Shown one piece after another: positions 34,460 through 42,439 of a stretch of DNA of 55,211 nucleotides. Made by a program: the position numbers and the translations under genes. This DNA is from an uncultured Erysipelotrichaceae bacterium. Lineage in GTDB: Bacteria; Bacillota_I; Bacilli_A; RFN20; CAG-826. The DNA lies in NCBI GenBank assembly GCA_902785645.1, contig CACZZG010000007.1:1-55211 (forward strand), given 5' to 3'. Every line of letters starts with the position of its first letter. The first letter of the stretch is position 1. The notes beneath the pieces are model-generated. The model searched no databases. It was given only the letters and a program-made list of their open reading frames with translations, and was not told the origin of the DNA.

Positions 34460-35041
34460 TTATTTTAACAAAGTGATTAAATTATCTTTTTTGCTAACCT
34501 TTCCTTCCTTGACCAATTCACTAATGAGTCTGGATAAAGTTTCTCTAGTTAGATACAAACTATTCGCCAAAGCGCTTATGGATTTATACCTAATTGATTG
34601 TCTTTCATCTAGATAATAAAGGAATCGTTCTCTGGCGGATGAAAGAGACAAAATCTTCAAATTAAAGTTAAGCTTTTTTGAGAAATTAGCCTGCAAATTT
34701 AAGTAATTTTCCAGAAAAATACCGTTGTTTTGCATGATTTTTAGCAAATTTTCTTTATTTATCAAAAATACCGAACCATCACTCGTAGCAATTACATCAC
34801 CACGATAAGAAGAGTTATCTGAGAACAACAAATTGTTTCCGAACATGTCTCCTTTTTCGATGATGTTATATACAATTTGCTGACCAGAAAGAGTGAACGA
34901 AGAAATAGTTATTCCACCACTTAAAAGAATGCCTACGTATTGACATTTTTCCCCTTCGTGAAATAGAGTTTCTCCCTTTTTAACAGAGATGATTTTTCCA
35001 CATTCTTTTTCTTCTTTTGATAATAAATTAAATAATTGCAT
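34460..35041 (-). CDS. Crp/Fnr-family transcriptional regulator
   Basis: 193 residues from the ATG at 35041. A cyclic-nucleotide-binding fold covers residues ~15-120 (VKKGETLFHEGEKCQYVGILLSG in two parts: GETLFHEGEKC and YVGILLSGG), followed by a C-terminal winged helix (SISALANSLYLTRETLSRLI). Cysteines are few and there is no N-terminal Fnr cluster. The recognition helix LTRETLSR fits a TGTGA/TCACA half-site. The palindrome GTGATTTTAATCAC lies just upstream of its own ATG, so it probably represses itself and activates the divergent ABC genes. Confidence 0.85.
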   Translation of the reverse strand: MQLFNLLSKEEKECGKIISVKKGETLFHEGEKCQYVGILLSGGITISSFTLSGQQIVYNIIEKGDMFGNNLLFSDNSSYRGDVIATSDGSVFLINKENLLKIMQNNGIFLENYLNLQANFSKKLNFNLKILSLSSARERFLYYLDERQSIRYKSISALANSLYLTRETLSRLISELVKEGKVSKKDNLITLLK

Positions 35042-35045
35042 AACC

Positions 35046-35059
35046 GTGATTAAAATCAC
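35046..35059. promoter_or_regulatory. Crp/Fnr-type binding site
   Basis: GTGATTAAAATCAC is a near-perfect palindrome of the TGTGA-N6-TCACA class. Its centre is about 42 nt before the predicted plus-strand start site, the class II activator position. For the minus-strand regulator gene it covers about +1 to +14, a repressing position. Confidence 0.6.
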
Positions 35060-35065
35060 ACTTAT

Positions 35066-35093
35066 ATTATACATGATGCGTGTATAATCGCAA
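35066..35093 (-). promoter_or_regulatory. Promoter of the Crp/Fnr-type gene
   Basis: Minus-strand TTGCGA (35093-35088), 16 nt, TATAAT (35071-35066). It shares DNA with the divergent promoter. Confidence 0.5.
35083..35088 (+). promoter_or_regulatory. -10 box of the ABC binding-protein operon
   Basis: TATAAT with no recognisable -35 at the right distance. This fits an activator-dependent promoter served by the site at 35046-35059. Confidence 0.55.
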
Positions 35094-35109
35094 TGTGAGG
35101 AAATTAAAG

Positions 35110-36027
35110 ATGAAAAAAATATTATTATTAATCCCAGCCCTTCTACTCAGCGGCTGTAATTCAAGAAAAGCAGAATTAAAAATAGTTTGCCCTACTGGCG
35201 CCCCAGCGATTGCGTTTTATAAAGAATTTCATAATTCAAACTTTGAAACTAATGGAGTACCGAGCAATATCATCGCAATGATGAGCGAAACAAGTGATAA
35301 AGATCTAGTGGTTATTGATACATTAGGTGGAATTCAAGCCATCAACAAAGGCGCCCCATATAAAATTGCGGCGAGCTTAACATTTGGCAATTTCTTTATT
35401 GCTTCAACTGGCAATGATGCAAACGGACAAATGGATGTTGGTGACAAGATTGTTTTATTTGGCCAAAATCAAACACCAGACAAACTCTTCCACTACATCT
35501 ATGGAAATCAATATGATGAAGGCATTGAATATGTTGGAAATGTTCAAGATGCCGCTAAATGTTTGATCAGTGGTAAAAATGCAGTGACCACACATAGCAT
35601 TGATTATGTTTTTGTCGCTCAACCAGTATTGTTAAATGCTTTAGCGAAAAACACTAAAGCTGCTAAATATGCTAATATCCAAGATTTATATAAAGAAAAA
35701 TCTGAAGGAAAAGAATTGATTCAAGCTTCTATTTTTGTGAAAAATACATCCAGTAAGAAAAACGTGGATAAATATTTAACACAATTAGAAAAAGGCATTG
35801 AAGAAGCGGTCAAAAATCCTGATGTCATTACTGAAACATTCAAGGGTGAAGAAGCCGAACAATTAGTGTCAACATATGGAGCGGATCCATCTAACTTTGT
35901 TAAAGCAATTCAAGACAATAATAGCCTTGGTCTTGGATATAAAAAAGCTTCATCTAATAAAGAGAATATTGATGCGTTCTTATCACTCTTTTCTATAGAA
36001 AAAACTGATGAAAAAATTTATTACTAA
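35110..36027 (+). CDS. ABC transporter substrate-binding lipoprotein (NitT/TauT type)
   Basis: 305 residues from the ATG at 35110, which begins the signal peptide MKKILLLIPALLLSGC; the lipobox Cys is residue 16. The body (VCPTGAPAIAFYKEF, VVIDTLGGIQAINKGAPYKIAAS) resembles the NMT1/SsuA-like binding proteins for nitrate, sulfonates or thiamine precursors; the ligand is unknown. AGGAAATTAAAG precedes the ATG. It overlaps the permease gene by 20 nt. No ATPase gene follows. Confidence 0.82.
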   Translation: MKKILLLIPALLLSGCNSRKAELKIVCPTGAPAIAFYKEFHNSNFETNGVPSNIIAMMSETSDKDLVVIDTLGGIQAINKGAPYKIAASLTFGNFFIASTGNDANGQMDVGDKIVLFGQNQTPDKLFHYIYGNQYDEGIEYVGNVQDAAKCLISGKNAVTTHSIDYVFVAQPVLLNALAKNTKAAKYANIQDLYKEKSEGKELIQASIFVKNTSSKKNVDKYLTQLEKGIEEAVKNPDVITETFKGEEAEQLVSTYGADPSNFVKAIQDNNSLGLGYKKASSNKENIDAFLSLFSIEKTDEKIYY

Positions 36028-36769
36028 CAAATACGTATTAACTATCTTAGGTTCAATATTGTTCTTAGTTATCTGGATTATAATTTCGTATTCTTTTGAT
36101 AATCGAACAATGATTTTTCCTGACCCTTTCAAAACATTCGTGGAAGCAGGAAAGGTTCTTACAAAGGGATATATTTATCAATGTATTGGTTGGACTATGC
36201 TTAGAATGCTTATTGGTTTTACTTCCGCTTTTGCGATTGCTTTAGTGTTTGGCATTATCGCTGGGCATTTTCCATCCGCTAAAACATTTTTAAATCCAAT
36301 CATTGTCGCCTTAAAAAGCATCCCCACTGCCGCTTTGGTATTTTTGTTCTTGGTAATATCTGGTGCAAGATTTGCTCCTATATTTGTCGTCATATTGATT
36401 TCATTCCCGATTTTATATGAAGCAATAAGCGCTGGTATTGCTAATGTTCCAAAAGAAGTCATTGATGCTGCTGAAGTTGATGGAGCGGGTTGGAAAAGAA
36501 TTGCCTTAAATATCAGGTTACCATTAGCTACTCCATATATATTGGTCGGCATTGCCTCTTCATTCGCTTTGTCTTTCAAAATTGAAATCATGGCGGAAAT
36601 TATTACAGGCGACACAAAATATGGCCTTGGAAGCGCTATTTCTGCGGCACAAAAAAATGACCCCAGTAATATGGTGCCAATTTTTGCTTATTCCTTAATT
36701 GCGGTCATCTTTATTTTGATTATCACAATTATTGAAGATCTAATTGTTAAATCTTTTAAAAAGAATTAA
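36008..36769 (+). CDS. ABC transporter permease (SsuC/TauC type)
   Basis: 253 residues with six hydrophobic helices and the EAA loop DAAEVDGAGWKRIALNIRLP near residues 158-177, where the ATPase docks. It moves the ligand of the upstream lipoprotein. The gene begins inside the binding-protein gene. Its 3' end overlaps the convergent acyltransferase by 4 nt, and no ATPase gene is adjacent, so the pair must share an ATPase encoded elsewhere or be incomplete. Confidence 0.88.
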   Translation: MKKFITNKYVLTILGSILFLVIWIIISYSFDNRTMIFPDPFKTFVEAGKVLTKGYIYQCIGWTMLRMLIGFTSAFAIALVFGIIAGHFPSAKTFLNPIIVALKSIPTAALVFLFLVISGARFAPIFVVILISFPILYEAISAGIANVPKEVIDAAEVDGAGWKRIALNIRLPLATPYILVGIASSFALSFKIEIMAEIITGDTKYGLGSAISAAQKNDPSNMVPIFAYSLIAVIFILIITIIEDLIVKSFKKN

Positions 36770-37548
36770 TCTTCTTTCTTAATATATTTTATATATTCAA
36801 CTTGTTTATATCGATTAGATGCATCAATCATTTCTAAAAGACATTGATCATGAAGCATCTTTTTATTTTCTAGTGGAGTTAAGGATGGATCAGGATAAAT
36901 TGGTTTACAAAAGACAATTGTTTGTTTTGGTTTCTTTCCTTCTTTTCCTCTCCAAATAGTTACCGCAGGAAGAATTGGTTTATTACTTTCCGCAGGATAA
37001 ATAAAGGAAACATCTTTAAAGTTTCTAATCTTTGTGTAATATGGCCAGATATGTGCTTCTGGATAAATAAGAATTATTTCTTTTTTATTTACGAGTTTGA
37101 AAATCGCTTCTTTAAGTTTCTTTAAATTATCAATATCATCGGGAATCGGTAGATAACCTAAGGACTTTACAAGTCCTCCAACACCTTTAACGGATAAAAT
37201 GTCGCTATAACCAATGATATTCACTCTTTTTGTGGGAATAGCGTAAGCGGAAAACTTAAAAACATCCGAGATCGCTACATGGTTTGCGTATAAAAAATAT
37301 CCAGTTTTCTTTAATGGTTTAAGATTTTCTTTTCCTTCAACACGTATTCCGTGGAAGAAACAATAGATACTGAGTAATGGTTTAGCAATTAAATAATAGA
37401 AAATCCAACCTAAAACATGGAGTTTTCTTAAATAACGATAGTTTTTAGGGACAGGTGGTCTTTTAAGACCAACTTCATCAAAATCGTCATTTAATTCGTC
37501 AGACCAATAAATGGTTTTACTCTTTTCCCAATCCTTCTTTTTTGCCAT
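36766..37548 (-). CDS. PlsC-like acyltransferase
   Basis: 260 residues. The HX4D acyltransferase motif is NHVAISD (residues ~92-98) and the acceptor-side motif is YPEAHIWPY, a variant of the usual PEGTRS. One hydrophobic segment lies near residues 48-62. Likely a membrane-side lysophosphatidate-type acyltransferase. Its ATG overlaps the stop of the glycosyltransferase gene (TAATG), so both probably act on one glycolipid or phospholipid product. Confidence 0.82.
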   Translation of the reverse strand: MAKKKDWEKSKTIYWSDELNDDFDEVGLKRPPVPKNYRYLRKLHVLGWIFYYLIAKPLLSIYCFFHGIRVEGKENLKPLKKTGYFLYANHVAISDVFKFSAYAIPTKRVNIIGYSDILSVKGVGGLVKSLGYLPIPDDIDNLKKLKEAIFKLVNKKEIILIYPEAHIWPYYTKIRNFKDVSFIYPAESNKPILPAVTIWRGKEGKKPKQTIVFCKPIYPDPSLTPLENKKMLHDQCLLEMIDASNRYKQVEYIKYIKKED

Positions 37549-38855
37549 TATTTACTGACCTTTCTCGCTCTTTGATCTTCAATCTTGCCACTATGTTTAA
37601 TTGGTTTCCAAGTCTTTCTGGTTTTAGGAACAAATAAACCATGTAAGAAAGCTATGATAATATCATTTAAGAAGAATGGGTATGTGAGAACACAAATGAT
37701 AATCATCCACCATTTCATCTTTAATCTATTGTAGTTGTGACATATTGTTGCTATTGCGGCAATAATAAATATCGAATACAAGAATGCTGCATAAACAATA
37801 ATGTGAATCAAGAACGCGACAGAATAGTCTCTACCAAATCTTAAAGATAAAGCATATAAGACAATGGAAGCAACAAGGGCGCTTAAAGCGGCAACAATAA
37901 TCATCACGAAAGGAACTAAGCTTAAGCGGTATTCAAGTATAGAAGCTCTATGTCTACCTTTACCTGTAGCGTGATGCATCACACCGCCTTTGATAAATCT
38001 TTTACGTCTAATCATGAAACCCCATACCCATCTAATGTGTTGAGCGTGGTTGGTTCTATATGATGGACTCTGTTCATCATAGAAATTAACTAAAGGATAG
38101 TAGAGCATATTGATATTATGATATTCACAATATGTGGTAAATTCAGTATCTTCAGTCATACCAGTAAATATCCATCCACCAGCTTCATCGATGATATCGG
38201 CGTTTACATAGTAACCGGTTCCAGCAATTAAACACTTTTTGAATAAAAGAGTTCTATTTTTACTAGTAAAGGAATTCATATATGTAAATAGAATCGCGCT
38301 ACCGGAAGTTAACCAGTTACGATTGATATTTGTAAAATTGCGATATCCCACCGCGACTTCAACACCGCTTTGTCTAACATCGTTCATCTTTTCTAAATAA
38401 TCGATATCCATGACATTATCAGCGTCAAAAATCATATAAGCATCGTATTTTTGGTTGGTGTTTTTGAAATATCTAATACATTCTTGCAAAGCAAAACCTT
38501 TGGTCCTACGATCATCGGTTAACTGGTCTCTAATAAATACTTTACAGTTATTATCTAACGCTATTTGGTATGTTGGATCATCTTTGCTTTCAATGATAAA
38601 CCAAACATCAAAATATTCTCTCGGATATGTTTGAACGCTTAAAGCGTGAATGATGTTACCAATAACACCGGATTCATTTCTTGCAGGAATTAATACAGCG
38701 AATTTAGTGAACTTATCACTATGTGGTGCTTTTTTAATTCTTTTCATCGATAGGAAAAAGCCCGCAACGTAGAACCAAGCTAATCCAAGCATTGCTACGA
38801 AAACTACGGAGAATAATGAGTCTAATAGATATATCGCTAATTCGTAATCAATCAT
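37548..38855 (-). CDS. Membrane glycosyltransferase, family 2
   Basis: 435 residues. An N-terminal helix (residues ~12-36), a GT-A domain with VLIPARNES, YMIFDADN (the DxD site), a TGMTEDTEF segment and HIRWVWGF (the QxxRW-like acceptor site), then three helices near 318-345, 350-375 and 385-410. The layout matches processive or lipid-linked GT2 enzymes. The sugar and acceptor are unknown. Co-transcribed with the acyltransferase, which suggests envelope lipid glycosylation. Confidence 0.85.
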   Translation of the reverse strand: MIDYELAIYLLDSLFSVVFVAMLGLAWFYVAGFFLSMKRIKKAPHSDKFTKFAVLIPARNESGVIGNIIHALSVQTYPREYFDVWFIIESKDDPTYQIALDNNCKVFIRDQLTDDRRTKGFALQECIRYFKNTNQKYDAYMIFDADNVMDIDYLEKMNDVRQSGVEVAVGYRNFTNINRNWLTSGSAILFTYMNSFTSKNRTLLFKKCLIAGTGYYVNADIIDEAGGWIFTGMTEDTEFTTYCEYHNINMLYYPLVNFYDEQSPSYRTNHAQHIRWVWGFMIRRKRFIKGGVMHHATGKGRHRASILEYRLSLVPFVMIIVAALSALVASIVLYALSLRFGRDYSVAFLIHIIVYAAFLYSIFIIAAIATICHNYNRLKMKWWMIIICVLTYPFFLNDIIIAFLHGLFVPKTRKTWKPIKHSGKIEDQRARKVSK

Positions 38856-38976
38856 CCTTAAAAATCATAACAAATATAATGAAAATTTGGAAATATATCA
38901 ATATTTACAAAAACTCTACTTATTAACATTTAAACTCTATTCAAAGAAAAAAATGATAAAAAAGTATGATTGAGGG

Positions 38977-38989
38977 TATAATTATTTTA
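38977..38989 (+). promoter_or_regulatory. -10 box of the split membrane gene, leaderless-type
   Basis: TATAAT at 38977-38982 with 7 nt to the ATG at 38990 and no ribosome site in that gap. This favours the ATG at 38990 over the one at 38966. Confidence 0.5.
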
Positions 38990-39199
38990 ATGAAACTAAT
39001 TGATAACGGTTTAGTAAAATTATTTTCACCATTACATATTATTTACATTGTTTTTGCGATTGGTTTATTTGTTGGAACAATGCTTTTGGCGAACAAATTT
39101 AAAAAAAAAAAAAAAACTATTGATATTATCATGTATTCTATCGCTGGTTTTCTATTTGTCTTTATCCTTGCGAAACTAGATCATATAACTGGTTTATGA
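38990..39199 (+). CDS. Membrane protein, N-terminal part (split gene, A16 tract)
   Basis: 69 residues with two hydrophobic helices separated by FKKKKKTIDI, encoded by a run of 16 A (39101-39116). It ends with HITGL and overlaps the next frame by 4 nt (ATGA). Together the two parts resemble one YwaF/TIGR02206-type integral membrane protein. Changing the A run by one base in either direction gives an early stop, so the present length is the only one that reads through. It may be a coupled two-part protein or a gene broken by a frameshift. Confidence 0.55.
   Translation: MKLIDNGLVKLFSPLHIIYIVFAIGLFVGTMLLANKFKKKKKTIDIIMYSIAGFLFVFILAKLDHITGL
39101..39116 (+). repeat. A16 homopolymer inside a coding frame
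   Basis: Sixteen consecutive A encode five Lys plus the first base of Thr. Such tracts slip during replication or transcription. Confidence 0.85.
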
Positions 39200-39711
39200 T
39201 CCTACCGGACTCTATATGTGCATTAATTAATATTTCTCTTCCTATCGCTTTATTGATTAAAAAGAAAGATAACAAATATATCGAAGGCGCATATGCAATA
39301 TGCATGCTTGGATGTATTACAAATATTGTTTATCCAACCTATATCGAATATGAGCCATTATGGCAAATGCGTTCATGGGGTGGACTTGTCCACCACTTTG
39401 TCGCTGGTTGGCTATTAACATTCCTATTACTCAAAGGTTATTTCACCCCTTCATTAAAGAGATGGTATTTGTGCCCAATCATCTTGGTGGGAGTATTGCT
39501 ATATGGTTTATTCTGTTTATTTGTTTTAAGATTCTCTGAATGTATGAATATCGCTAAACCATTAGTGGAAGGATTAATTGTCTCCTACTATTGGGGCTTA
39601 GCTATTGGCTATCTAGCAGTCAATACACTATTCTTGCTAGTTTGGTATTTAATAGAAAAGAAACTTAAGAAGAAAATAGAAGTTCAACAAGAAGATAAAG
39701 CTAGCGAATAA
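39196..39711 (+). CDS. Membrane protein, C-terminal part (YwaF-like)
   Basis: 171 residues, five hydrophobic helices and a charged C-terminus. The segment LPDSICALINISLPIALLI, then MLGCITNIVYPTY and HHFVAGWLLTF, is consistent with YwaF/TIGR02206 membrane proteins, which begin further upstream; hence the reading that this is the main part of a split gene. The ATG overlaps the preceding stop. A plus-strand terminator includes the stop codon. Function unknown. Confidence 0.55.
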   Translation: MILPDSICALINISLPIALLIKKKDNKYIEGAYAICMLGCITNIVYPTYIEYEPLWQMRSWGGLVHHFVAGWLLTFLLLKGYFTPSLKRWYLCPIILVGVLLYGLFCLFVLRFSECMNIAKPLVEGLIVSYYWGLAIGYLAVNTLFLLVWYLIEKKLKKKIEVQQEDKASE

Positions 39712-39723
39712 GCTAGTTTTTTA
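39697..39723 (+). terminator. Intrinsic terminator of the split membrane gene
   Basis: AAAGCTAGC pairs with GCTAGTTTT over a 6-nt loop that holds the stop codon, followed by TT. Confidence 0.75.
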
Positions 39724-39735
39724 TTGTTAAGAAAA

Positions 39736-39760
39736 CAAAAACCTCGAATTAATCGAGGTC
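39736..39760 (-). terminator. Intrinsic terminator after tRNA-Phe
   Basis: ACCTCGA and TCGAGGT pair over a 5-nt loop followed by TTTTG on the minus strand. Confidence 0.82.
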
Positions 39761-39771
39761 ATTTGTATGAA

Positions 39772-39847
39772 TGGTGGCCCAGAACGGGATTGAACCGCCG
39801 ACACGGAGATTTTCAGTCTCCTGCTCTACCAACTGAGCTACCGGGCC
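39772..39847 (-). tRNA. tRNA-Phe (GAA)
   Basis: 76 nt with encoded CCA. Acceptor GGCCCGG/CTGGGCC (one G-T), anticodon stem GGAGA/TCTCC around CTGAAAA (GAA), T-loop TTCAATC. It lies 23 nt below tRNA-Asp and may share its transcript. Confidence 0.96.
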
Positions 39848-39870
39848 GATTCATTTTTTTAAAAAAGCGC

Positions 39871-39946
39871 TGGCGGACCTGACGGGAATCGAACCCGCGG
39901 TCTTCTCCGTGACAGGGAGACATGTTAACCGCTACACCACAGGTCC
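39871..39946 (-). tRNA. tRNA-Asp (GTC)
   Basis: 76 nt with encoded CCA. Acceptor GGACCTG/CAGGTCC, anticodon stem TCTCC/GGAGA around CTGTCAC (GTC), T-loop TTCGATT. It is flanked by AAGCGCT and AGCGCTT, which could pair across the tRNA. Confidence 0.96.
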
Positions 39947-39965
39947 TTGTTGCGAGCGCTTATAT

Positions 39966-39996
39966 ATTATTATTGATAAAGCTATAAAAAGCAAGA
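39966..39996 (-). promoter_or_regulatory. Probable promoter of tRNA-Asp/Phe
   Basis: Minus-strand TTGCTT followed after 16-19 nt by TAATAA/TAATAT. The TAATAT word is the same -10 as at tRNA-Thr and tRNA-Arg. Confidence 0.4.
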
Positions 39997-40011
39997 ATAT
40001 TTTTTAAAATG

Positions 40012-40037
40012 AAAAAGGCCCTATTTCTGGGACCTTA
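40012..40037 (-). terminator. Intrinsic terminator after rubrerythrin
   Basis: AAGGTCC and GGGCCTT pair over a short loop followed by TTTTTC on the minus strand. Confidence 0.82.
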
Positions 40038-40057
40038 TTAATCAATATTATTAATAA

Positions 40058-40597
40058 TTAATAATTCGCTTCTCTTAATTCAAAGTAGCTTTGTGGATGA
40101 TTGCATGCTGGGCAGATCTTTGGAGCTTCTTTACCAACATGGATATGACCACAGTTACGGCATTTCCAAACGACGACATCTGGTGCGATATAGACTTTAC
40201 CTTCTTTGACGTTTTCTAAGAGTTTTAAATATCTCTTCTCATGTTCCGCTTCAACTTTTCCGATTAATTCGAATTTAGCGGCGATTTCTAAGAAGCCTTC
40301 TTCTCTAGCGACCTTAGCGAATTCGGCATACATTTCTGTCCATTCATAATTTTCACCTTCAGCAGCGGCTTTTAAGTTTTCGACTGTGGTTGGAATTTCA
40401 CCATCATGTAAATATTTGAACCAAAGTTTGGCGTGTTCTTTTTCGTTTTCTGCTGTTTCTAAGAAAATAGCAGCGATTTGTTCATAGCCTTCCTTTTTGG
40501 CTTTGCTGGCGAAATAGGTATATTTATTTCTGGCTTGGCTTTCACCCGCGAATGCGGCTTGTAAATTTTTCTCTGTTTGTGAACCTTTTAATTGCAT
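40058..40597 (-). CDS. rbr: Rubrerythrin
   Basis: 179 residues from the ATG at 40597, which has AGGAATT upstream. A ferritin-like four-helix domain holds the di-iron ligands (FAGESQARNKY, ETAENEKEHA, KVEAEHEKRY), and a C-terminal rubredoxin domain has CRNCG and CPACNH. It reduces hydrogen peroxide in anaerobes. It is the last gene of an operon with a methyltransferase-like protein and a single-pass membrane protein, an arrangement without an obvious common pathway. Confidence 0.96.
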   Translation of the reverse strand: MQLKGSQTEKNLQAAFAGESQARNKYTYFASKAKKEGYEQIAAIFLETAENEKEHAKLWFKYLHDGEIPTTVENLKAAAEGENYEWTEMYAEFAKVAREEGFLEIAAKFELIGKVEAEHEKRYLKLLENVKEGKVYIAPDVVVWKCRNCGHIHVGKEAPKICPACNHPQSYFELREANY

Positions 40598-40626
40598 AAT
40601 TAATTCCTCGTTATTCCTATCTTTCA

Positions 40627-41658
40627 TTATACTAGTTTTAATAAATAATTGTCTTGCAATATTTTTATTAAATCATTCTCTTTATTAATGACAACATTTT
40701 TGGTTTTGAAATATAAATCATTAATGATCCTATCATAATCATTTTTGGCTTTCATATAATTAGAATCTTTATATCCCAAAAGGCTTTCTTCCACTACAGT
40801 CAATAAGCATCTTCTATACATGGCGAGAATTGATTTTTCTAACCAATACGCCACTTTAATTTGTTTATTTTTAAGTAGCTTTTTAAATCTCAAATAAAGT
40901 GGTAAACCATCCTCTGGATTATGCCAAATATCAATGAACAAATAATCTAAACTGGAAAGATCTTTTTTGGCAAAATCAAAGGCATCAGCACGCACAATCT
41001 TAATCTTATTTTTAAATTCAAAAAGAGGAAGAATGTGCTTATTAAAAATATCAATAATAGCTTGGTCTTTTTCCACTACTGTGACTGACTTAACATTATC
41101 TTTTATGGCGCACATGATTGGGTAATAACCAAGGCCCAAACCAAAGGCTAATACATTACCGTTAGCGGCATTAATTGAATCCCTCATGGTGTTGATTTCA
41201 TTGGGGTCAGTTGACATCCAAACAACATCATTTTTTAAGACTGCTAAATATTTGAATTCTTGCAAAAAATAGCCAATTTGACTGGTTTCTACAAAGTTTT
41301 TGCTGATTTTTACATCTTCATAAGGCAAACATTGATAAGGTTTGAATGATAAATATTTTAATTCATATTGTTTGTTTTTATATGGTGTAGGATTGATATG
41401 AATTCGATAATAATTATTCTTATAGTCGTCACTTGAAATTTCTTTTATAGCAGGTTCAATTCTGCTGTTATAGAAATACTTGTCTTCATCATTTTCTAAG
41501 TTTAATTCTAAGTAGTCTATAATCTCTTTTTTATGATTTTTTATTGTCACATCACGAGTATAAAAACAATAGTCAAAAAGAGACTGCGCTGCCGCAATAT
41601 TCATCTCCTTTTCCAGAAGGTATTTTTCCACTACTTTTTTGTTTAATTTAATAATCAT
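40627..41658 (-). CDS. SAM-dependent methyltransferase/spermidine synthase-fold protein
   Basis: 343 residues from the ATG at 41658, which overlaps the preceding stop (ATGA). The middle has VLAFGLGLGYYPIMCA (glycine-rich SAM loop, residues ~160-175), SVTVVEKDQAIIDIF (acidic residue for the ribose) and DYLFIDIWH. This resembles spermine-synthase-like Rossmann domains. The N-terminal 130 residues are unrecognised. Substrate unknown. It is translationally coupled to an exported single-pass protein. Confidence 0.7.
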   Translation of the reverse strand: MIIKLNKKVVEKYLLEKEMNIAAAQSLFDYCFYTRDVTIKNHKKEIIDYLELNLENDEDKYFYNSRIEPAIKEISSDDYKNNYYRIHINPTPYKNKQYELKYLSFKPYQCLPYEDVKISKNFVETSQIGYFLQEFKYLAVLKNDVVWMSTDPNEINTMRDSINAANGNVLAFGLGLGYYPIMCAIKDNVKSVTVVEKDQAIIDIFNKHILPLFEFKNKIKIVRADAFDFAKKDLSSLDYLFIDIWHNPEDGLPLYLRFKKLLKNKQIKVAYWLEKSILAMYRRCLLTVVEESLLGYKDSNYMKAKNDYDRIINDLYFKTKNVVINKENDLIKILQDNYLLKLV

Positions 41659-42422
41659 TGTCTGGTCTTCACTAATATAATTGGTAAAGCGATTATGGAG
41701 GCGATTAAAGAAACGCCAAGAAGTATTGCTAAAACAATCCAAATGGTCAACCAATTGCTATCTGTTTTTCTTTCATATCTAGACTCGCCTTTTGAAATCA
41801 TGAGTTTTTGAAATTTAATACTTTCAACATCCATTTCCTTGCGAGAGGAGATATTAAAACTAACAAAACTTGAGATTCGTTTGCCGATAGTTAAATCACC
41901 AATGGTATATTCAACAAAGCAATAGGCATAAAACTCATCATCAAAATTTGGATTAATTGCGGCGAAAGAATAATCGTAATAATAACCGTTTTTAGTGCCG
42001 GTATTTTTAATTTCTTTGTATGTCACTTCTTCAATATCGATAAATGCCATACCAGCAAAAACTAATTTACTTGGTTCCAATCTTATATCAGCGGTTCCGG
42101 TAATTGTTGCAGACCTTTGAGGTGGCAAAACAGCATCACCTACTGTAATTTGAGCATCACCGATCAAGGAAGAATAAAAATATAAATAGTCTTTTTCATC
42201 TTTGGACGCATGAAGAGAATTCAAATCAAAATATTTATCCCCAGTATTAAGAATTGTCATTTTATAAGGAACGTTATATTCATCATCACTTAAATATTCA
42301 AATTCAGATACTTCTAAAGCATTATATGCGGTTGTTGGACGATAAGGTGCTTTGGCCGCCATAAAAGAAGGTGCGACAAATATCAGCAAAGGAATATAAG
42401 CAAGTTTATTAGTTAGCTTCAT
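41655..42422 (-). CDS. Exported single-pass membrane protein
   Basis: 255 residues, unknown family. A signal-like N-terminus (LAYIPLLIFVAPSFMAAKA) is followed by ~190 outer residues predicted to be beta-rich, and one C-terminal helix (WLTIWIVLAILLGVSLIASIIALP in parts: IWIVLAILLGVSL and IASIIALP) with a short basic tail. TGATATAAT, an extended -10, ends 8 nt above the ATG and there is no ribosome site. First gene of the methyltransferase/rubrerythrin operon. Confidence 0.65.
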   Translation of the reverse strand: MKLTNKLAYIPLLIFVAPSFMAAKAPYRPTTAYNALEVSEFEYLSDDEYNVPYKMTILNTGDKYFDLNSLHASKDEKDYLYFYSSLIGDAQITVGDAVLPPQRSATITGTADIRLEPSKLVFAGMAFIDIEEVTYKEIKNTGTKNGYYYDYSFAAINPNFDDEFYAYCFVEYTIGDLTIGKRISSFVSFNISSRKEMDVESIKFQKLMISKGESRYERKTDSNWLTIWIVLAILLGVSLIASIIALPIILVKTRQ

Positions 42423-42439
42423 ATATAACTATTATATCA
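42423..42439 (-). promoter_or_regulatory. Extended -10 promoter, leaderless-type
   Basis: TGATATAAT (42439-42431, minus) with 8 nt to the ATG at 42422. It abuts the stop codon of the MATE gene. Confidence 0.55.
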
